Part shown: piece after piece, positions 57,728-64,000 of the stretch | How the letters are laid out: each line of letters opens with the position of its first letter | How positions within the stretch are numbered: the stretch's first letter is position 1 | Source of the DNA: Lepas anatifera | Taxonomy: Eukaryota; Arthropoda; Thecostraca; Lepadidae | Assembly: GCA_034440635.1 (NCBI GenBank) | Contig: JAOTON010001351.1 | Coordinates: 1,908,501-1,972,500 of the forward strand | Length of the DNA stretch: 64,000 bases | Reading direction: 5' to 3' | The notes under the pieces: generated by a model | Told to the model about the DNA's origin: nothing | What the model saw: the letters and a program-made list of their open reading frames with translations, nothing else | The model's database searches: none | Translations under genes and position numbers: made by a program

Positions 57728-59290
57728 GACAACCTATCCCATTTTTGCGCCGTGAATCTCATTTTCCGAAAATAGCCTTGAGTACGGCCATCCTAACCAT
57801 CTGTCGCGTCATTTGATCGCATCTGACATCTTGTCAGCCACAGGTTGGGGCCGCTCGTCAATTACGGCACGCTGTTTCGATGTGTTTTCGACACCCCCAC
57901 CCCCCCGCTACGTCACGGCACGTCTAGCCCCCCACCCCTCCAAGGGAGACGTAATGTATGAGCAAAAATTACGACCTCTATTTTTCGATGTGCTTTTCAC
58001 CCCCGCCGGGGCATTTACTGTCACTTTTTGACGTCCAAGGCGTGAAAAAGTGACGCCTCGGATGTCAAAAAGTAAAAAAAACTTTATTACTTTTTTATAT
58101 AAAAAGCGCGCGGCGAGCACTTTAGACGCTAGGGGATTTCACGTTACAATAGGTGCAGTGTAACTAATTTTTTCAAATGAATGGTAATAACTTACCAAAC
58201 GACAACTAAACGGAAAAAAACAAAAATTACGGCGGGAAAAGATCACCTTGTGTAATAGCACGCAACCTTTGGCCAACCCCCACCCCTCCCCCACGTCACG
58301 GCACTTCACGTTTCGGCCGACCACCTCCCCTCTCGGAGCGTGACGTAATTTATAAACGGCCCCTTATCATTATCCTATGATGAATCCGTTTCACCAATCA
58401 TCTCATGATCCATTTCTGCCTCGCTACACATTCCACTGCCTAGTAAAAACACGATCACTTACGTAATACTTCAATAGTATGGAGAGGGGTGTGGCACTAA
58501 CGCTCACTGGAATCTTGGCAGTGATTAGGACCTATTGGGAAATGCCGTAATTATGCGGGAAAACGTCGGGGATATGCTAAAGTAAGACCTGGTTCAGAAA
58601 GAAAAGGTCAAAAACAATATTCCCTAAAATTTTGGTGTCAAGTTCATTCAAGGTCATTGACCTGTGAGGTCACAATATGGTATACCTACACGCAATTATG
58701 TAAACTATAACTGGCACTATATCAAGCGTTGAATCGGATATGAGGATTGACTTTTACCCATGACCTTTGACCCGAACTTTGAACTTGGCCTTAACATTGA
58801 GTTATCTTAACTATGACGTCATAGCATAATATACGTTAGATTGGGTAACCTTGAACTCTGACTTCTGACATGGACCTTGATCTTTATGTGAGGTTGATCC
58901 CGCTTAGGTATATGGCGTTATGACGTCACATCTCTGTCTCTAATGCAAGCGAACTGGGTCGCACGCGCGATTGTGGCGATCTCAAAATGCAGGTCTGACC
59001 TTGAAAGCCTATAAGTCAAAATATTTTCTACTGATTTTTAAATTTTATACACCAGCCGACGCGCAATAAATTTTTTTCTAAAATTGGCCGAGTATCGTTT
59101 TTCGGCTGTGGGGGCATTCCAGGACAAAACGACCAAAAATATTTCAATTTGACACCACCATGTCTAGAAAAATCTGAAACTTTGTCTCCGGGGTAGTTTT
59201 GGGCCAGGAACACGCCTGTGAGAATCGTAGCTACCTCAGACTAACGGTGACCGAGATATAGCCCGAGGTATTTTCGGGAGGTCACCTTGT
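57728..59290. other. decayed repeats, no gene
   Basis: CACGGCAC..CACCCCTCC and GTGACGTAATTTATAAACGGC words at 57905-57960 and 58280-58365 belong to a decayed interspersed repeat. 58590-58900 is again rich in AGGTCA/TGACCT but I see no element borders. Confidence 0.45.
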
Positions 59291-59726
59291 AGACTCATCT
59301 TTGATGCTTCATAACTCCGAAACGCATTGCTTGATTAACAAGTTCTCTATATCATTGAACTCGTCTTGAACTATACATTGTAAAAAGAAAATTTCAAAAT
59401 TTTAAAAATTATGACTTTTAATTCGTTTGACCTCTTTTTGACCTAGCTTGACCTTTTCGAAGTTGAAAGTACCCTTTTAGACACCTCAAAAATTTTGCTT
59501 CATAAAATATCTTTCGATAAAAATTTAAAAGATGCGTTCTTGCTATAAATTCCAAATTTTTAGCACCTAAGGTAGGTGATATGCAGACAGTTTCTTACCA
59601 CTGCGGTAGTACAGCCTTATGTTTAACACCGCAAATAAGGCGATTGCTTTTGTAATTGGTTGCTTGTAATCATATTGCATTGTCTTTACGAAATTCTCAT
59701 CGTGTAAGTGTCAGAATTTATGAAAA
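59291..59726. repeat. left arm of palindrome around element D
   Basis: Matches the reverse complement of 62511-62935 over its whole length (for example CTTTGATGCTTCATAACTCC at the outer end; CAGAATTTATGAAAA at the inner end). Confidence 0.85.
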
Positions 59727-62510
59727 TTAACACGCGCCCACACGAGGAGGCGGGCAACCGGCCTTCTCAGGTTTCTACAGGTAGTAAAAAAAACACCTTC
59801 GGGCAGCGCCACCGTACTTCATGTACATCTAACTCGAAATTTTTTCAACTTCTGGCAAAATAATTTAGGTCAACTGGCAGATAGTAGGCAGGTACCGTAA
59901 ATACCGTAGGTCAGCTGGCAACTGACTGGTAAGTGGGTGACCTGAGGTAGATGGCTGTCGTTATGCCTTGTGGGACGTTCAACTTTGGTTCCTTAATCAA
60001 ACTTTCATCGTGGGAGTTACTCGTTTGGTTGGTGGGGTCGGGGTCTCCGTAAAAAGTCCCTTGATGATCTAGCGAGACTCCGACTCCTAAAACTGAACTG
60101 GCAACAACTTGGACAAGATTTGTAAAAATAAAAATAGCCTCCATTAAAAGTGATAGAAAGGGATCCATTGTTTCGATGGAGACGAGGGCAAAGGAACTTA
60201 TTAATAATGGGCCCTGCAGCCTTGAACGAAAATTTACAAAGATGTCGCGACTTCATCAATAATTGAAACAAGTATAACCTATCCTATAAGCACCACTAAC
60301 TCACACATTTACATCGTTCCCGGAGATGGAACAATAGTATCAATACAAGGTGACCCAGTGCAACACAGCATACGTTTGAGAGGATTCATACAATGTAAAA
60401 AACGTCTGTCAGGCTTTCATTCTCAGAAAGCAATTTTAATCTGCTCATATATGCGAAAAATGTTCTGAAATCATAACGCATTCCACTTGGTCACTTGAAC
60501 AGGTTGCCTCACGGGATATTTTTAAAAGGTGATCATTTCATAGCTGATATGGATCCCAGTTCAAAAGCTACTTCGAAAGGCTTTTGATTCATGTTTTTTT
60601 AATGATTAGGGGTGGACAAATTTGAAGCAATATCGAGAGCCACTATGTGAAAATAAATAGCAAGATGTATCATGTGTTTTGCACTCTCACAGGCCGGTTG
60701 AACTACATTGCACCAATAAGTAGTATTTGAAATAAAAAAGAGAACATTCAAAGCATGTTTTACCACTTTTGCCACTGTTTCCACGGTTCATTGGAGTTGG
60801 TCGGGCACCCACAAATAGATATAATTCCGCACTCCTGGTGCCTTGTATAATCATTGAAGAATAAGGGAATACATTGAGATGACTTCAACACTCACACTGA
60901 CTTTGTCCTGTACAGATGCATTAATTCACCTGCAATGATGGCCGTCAGATCACTCATTAAATAATTTATAACAGTATGTTTAATATTCAATTTGCATTGG
61001 ACATTCGCCCTGACTAAATTTGCGATCACTCACGCAGCACCCATAAAATAAAGTCTATTTGCACAGAACGATACTATTTGGTTCAAACATAGGTATACGA
61101 AACCCGAATCTCTCTTCCTGTGTTTGTAGAAATTTCATGAACAGTCTTATTAAAAGCAGATATTCTTTGAAACTTGTATTCATTTTTCCATAATCGCATC
61201 GGCGAACAGACTTTGGAGCTGTCTGGCAACATTGACTATGCTTGATTGTGGAATGTACAATAACTTCATCGTGCTGAACAATGTATGCGTAAGAAAAGCA
61301 TGCGTACCTTTGGCATCACGTATTTGATCTTTCACTGGACTTTTTAAACCATCATGATACGTTGCCGGTTTCGCAGTGCTCTCGATATAGTCGCAGGCAC
61401 TCTTGCTGTGAGACGTAGTGAAAACACTTCATTTGCATAATTGAATTTTGCTTCGATATAACTTTTGTACTGGAATGAAACATTTGCATTGCTTTGAAAT
61501 CGTGTGCATGGCAGCACCATTTGATAAAGTTAAGTATATTTTTGCATTGTGCAGTACAGCTCTCCGTCAGGAGATGTACATTCTTCAGTCATTTCTCTCG
61601 CTTTCATGCTCTATAGGCATAAGTTCTGAAAAAAATACGAGCCATCGCAGTGTTGTGTTTGGAGGTATGTTATATCACACAGGTTCCGTGGCCTAATTGT
61701 GGATTATCTCTGCTGTTCAGTAAACCATGTAGAATGAACAGTGCACTGGGAGCGACACCGCTAAATAGCCAGTTTTAATCACTACCGACAATGTTACATA
61801 CGAGCGTTTGGTCGGGACACCTTTGAGCTTGCTCGATTTCAAAGTATTCCTTACAGGAACTAAGTGGAAACCTAAATTTTGTGGCATAATGGCTGACAGA
61901 TGAGAGCCGTAGAAAAAATGTTCAGCACCATTGGAATGCTCTTGTCGAGCCCAATCGGATTATATATCTTATAATCTTGTCTAGTCAAATTTCAAAATAA
62001 ACCTGCTTTGACCTAGAGCCGGGCTTAGGTCTGTATGGTAAAAAGAATATTAATCAAACTGCAGTGCCAAGTCAGACACGACAAGGTAAACATAAAACCT
62101 CTATCGCAATTCACGACAATTCTAAATTCTCGCAGGTTATCAAAATTTATTAATTGCCCCATGCATTTCTAATGGAAAGATCGTGACCTTGACCTTGTCC
62201 CAGGCTATCGATATAGAAATCCTGCAAGGCAAAATTATCTTGCTCGGTGACCTTACTATGTGATGTGAATCTAAGTACGATAGGTTAAATTTGATCTTAC
62301 TGATGCACCTCCAAAGTTTTTCGAGGTAAGGTCTCTTGACCTGGGTTGGCAGTCTGACCTGGTATGACCCAGACCTAAAATTTTTCCAGAAGCTGAACAA
62401 TTTCGAGTTGGAGGCAAACAAAGTACGGTGGCCCTGCGCGAAGATTTTTTTACTAGCTTTGGAAACCTGAGGAGGCCGGTTGCCCGCCCCCTCGTGTGGG
62501 CGCGTGTTAA
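59727..62510. mobile_element. TTAA element D, 2.78 kb, at the centre of the palindrome
   Basis: TTAA-CACGCGCCCACACGAGG at the left and CTCGTGTGGGCGCGTG-TTAA at the right; TIRs extend about 150 bp with a GGCGGGCAACCGGCC-type subterminal sequence, a CGCCACCGTACTT remnant and AGGTCA words. The interior of 2.4 kb is A/T-rich and mostly without features. A minus-strand frame at 60168-59937 (ATG in ACAATGG context, MDPFLSLLMEAIFIFTNLVQ, hydrophobic start; possible donor CTCAG|GTCACC) might be a captured exon. No transposase seen. Confidence 0.8.
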
Positions 62511-62935
62511 TTTTCATAAATTCTGACACTTGCACGATGAAAATTTTGTAAAGACAATGCAATATGATCGCAAGCAAACGATTACAAAAGCAATTGGTTT
62601 GCGGTGTTAAACATCAGGCTGTACTACAGCAGTGGTAAAAAACCGTCTGCATACATACCTTAGGTGCAAAAAATTTGGAATTTATAGCAAGAACGCATTT
62701 TTTAATTTTCATCGAAATATATTTTATGAAGCAAAATTTTTGAGGTGTCTAAAAGGGCAATTTCAACTGCGAAAACGTCAAGCTAGGTCAAAAAGAAAAG
62801 GTCAAGCGAATTAAAAGTCAATTTTTTTAATTTTGATTTTTTTATTTATTATAGTTCAAGACGAGTTCAATGATATACAAAACTTGTTAATCAGGCAATG
62901 CGTTTCGGAGTTATGAAGCATCAAAGATGAGTATA
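62511..62935. repeat. right arm of palindrome around element D
   Basis: Inverted partner of 59291-59726, ending GATGAGTATACAATAGGGTG, which may be the true end of an older outer element. Confidence 0.85.
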
Positions 62936-63082
62936 CAATAGGGTGTTTCAGCCCACTATAATAAAATTTCGTTTGTCTGGAACGAAGTCATATCAACTTT
63001 CCCCCAGCTCTATACGTAAAATTGGGTCTATTGACACCCTTAAAAGCAAAATGAAAGGACATTTAGAGGTCGCGCACTTTTA

Positions 63083-63358
63083 TCACCAAAAACCACTACA
63101 CTTGAAAGAGGCGCATTCTTTCTTGAGGCGCTTGGGTAGAGCCCTCCGATGTAGTTCCACCACCTGGAGCAGGCACTGCTTCTGCTTCTCGTCCTTGACG
63201 AATCCGTTGAACCTCTTGATGAGGGTGATCTCCCTTTCCCGCTGTTTTTGTCTTGAGTCGAAAGTTAAAGTCGTTGTGGCGTCCCATTTGATATAATGAT
63301 CCTTCCCATATGTAGAAGGAGTATCGCAGCAGATTCGACGCATATGTTCTAAATTCAA
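63083..63358 (-). pseudogene. Penelope-like GIY-YIG fragment
   Basis: The minus-strand frame contains GKDHYIKWDATTTLTFDSRQ and then REREITLIKRFNGF. The H..KWDAT..F...R..RE..LI pattern follows the GIY-YIG core in Penelope-like elements. It lies head to head with the plus-strand piece at 63390-63643; both contain the DHYIKWDATTTL segment. Confidence 0.65.
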
Positions 63359-63389
63359 CGTAAAAACACATTTTAAGCCACATCAAACG

Positions 63390-63643
63390 ATCAAACTATT
63401 ACTGGTCAAGCCAAAGGACAGGATAGACAACCGGAAAGACCAGGCCCAGTATACATGATGGAATGCAATGACTGTCCAAAAATATACATTTGAGAAAAAA
63501 AGGATGATGGAAGTCCGGCAAGACGAACACCGAAATCTCGAAAAAACCTAATCCGAGGGTCAATTGACGAGAGAGCAGCGGAGGCCACAGCGGAACATTC
63601 ATTCAAGAAGGATCATTATATCAAATGGGACGCCACAACGACT
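63390..63643 (+). pseudogene. Penelope-like GIY-YIG fragment with stop and frameshifts
   Basis: LLVKPKDRIDNRK, then in another frame MMECNDCPKIYI followed by TGA where glycine of YIG is expected, then EVRQDEH, and in a third frame HSFKKDHYIKWDATTTL. Disabled. It is interrupted by MITE G4 right after TTTL. Confidence 0.7.
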
Positions 63644-64000
63644 TTAAAGAGAATGTGGCACCTTCACAACGTGATTTTAACTGAGATAGCCAAGTTGTAA
63701 AGCAAGTCGGGAAACCCGGTACTCCATATTTCATTTGTCTTGGAACTCGATATTTTCGTAGAAAAAAGTTAAAACCTACCTGACACCAGCCCCTTAACAG
63801 CCCGTCGCCGGGCGGCCATTGTTGTGAGCTGCTGGTGTGACGACATATGCTGACGTCACGATGAGCATCAGCCAATCGAAGCCCTTGAAGCGTTTCATGT
63901 ATGGTAGTGGTTGCCAGATTGTGACATCATCCACAGGCTGATATTTATTTCTTTTTTTCTAGAGGAGTATTTTCAAAAACAAAGTATTGAGCTTATTGTA
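63644..64000 (+). mobile_element. TTAA MITE family G, copy 4 (cut by window end)
   Basis: TTAA-AGAGAATGTGGCACCTTC and the following 340 bp match G3, including TGACGTCACGATGAGCATCAG. The right end lies outside the window. Confidence 0.85.

Noticed and set aside
57813..58120. Overlapping 70-codon frames on both strands
   Set aside because: They lie in a decayed interspersed repeat with CACGGCAC and GTGACGTAAT words.
63399..63606. Overlapping minus-strand frames of 66-67 codons
   Set aside because: They are opposite-strand shadows of the plus-strand Penelope-like fragment.

Overview
The window looks like animal (metazoan) nuclear DNA, probably from an invertebrate with a large, repeat-packed genome. 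Its few credible coding pieces are short exons bounded by GT...AG splice sites. The rest is mobile-element debris typical of animals: tRNA-headed SINEs, Penelope-like retroelements with a GIY-YIG domain, a LINE tail, hAT-type MITEs with 8-bp target duplications, and many TTAA-flanked non-autonomous elements. There is no operon structure, rRNA or CRISPR array. The shared SINE tail resembles tails known from marine invertebrates, but I cannot name a species or phylum.

Layout. 0-3 kb: tRNA-Glu-like relic, hAT MITE, a TTAA element (A1) abutting a second one (B1), LINE C-terminus. 3-9.6 kb: mostly unassigned DNA with hAT MITEs. 9.65-10.27 kb: 24-bp minisatellite. 12.1-15.0 kb: a 2.87-kb DNA transposon with CACTG-type ends and one frameshifted ORF of a conserved uncharacterised family. 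15.0-19.4 kb: one copy of a segment that recurs inverted at 45.0-49.15 kb. 20.3-21.6 kb: SINE and Penelope-like element. 21.7-24.9 kb: large GC-rich minisatellite block. 25.2-28.9 kb: a 3.7-kb palindrome. 29.0-29.5 kb: two exons resembling the N-terminus of hAT/ZMYM-type proteins. 32.7-34.1 kb: candidate two-exon secreted peptide gene, the second exon inside a 2.8-kb foldback structure that also holds a (GT)n tract of about 230 bp. 36.35-40.93 kb: four exons with matching splice phases, the best candidate for a host gene. 41.4-64 kb: TTAA elements, SINEs, nested hAT and TIR elements, a palindrome whose exact centre is occupied by a TTAA element, and a second Penelope-like relic.

The most interesting system is a group of related TTAA-target elements (A1, A2, B1-B4, C1, C2, D). 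They share one design: a terminal repeat, then a subterminal self-complementary palindrome whose central bases differ between subfamilies, then a conserved CGGCGGCGC-type hairpin, then dense AGGTCA/TGACCT hexamers (the nuclear-receptor half-site). The right end repeats the terminal sequence around a constant AAGGTGGC-like spacer. Duplicated flanking DNA supplies empty target sites for two of these insertions and for one SINE, so their boundaries and the TTAA target can be read directly.

All gene functions are inferred by eye. Exon phases were checked by hand; no alignments or database searches were run.
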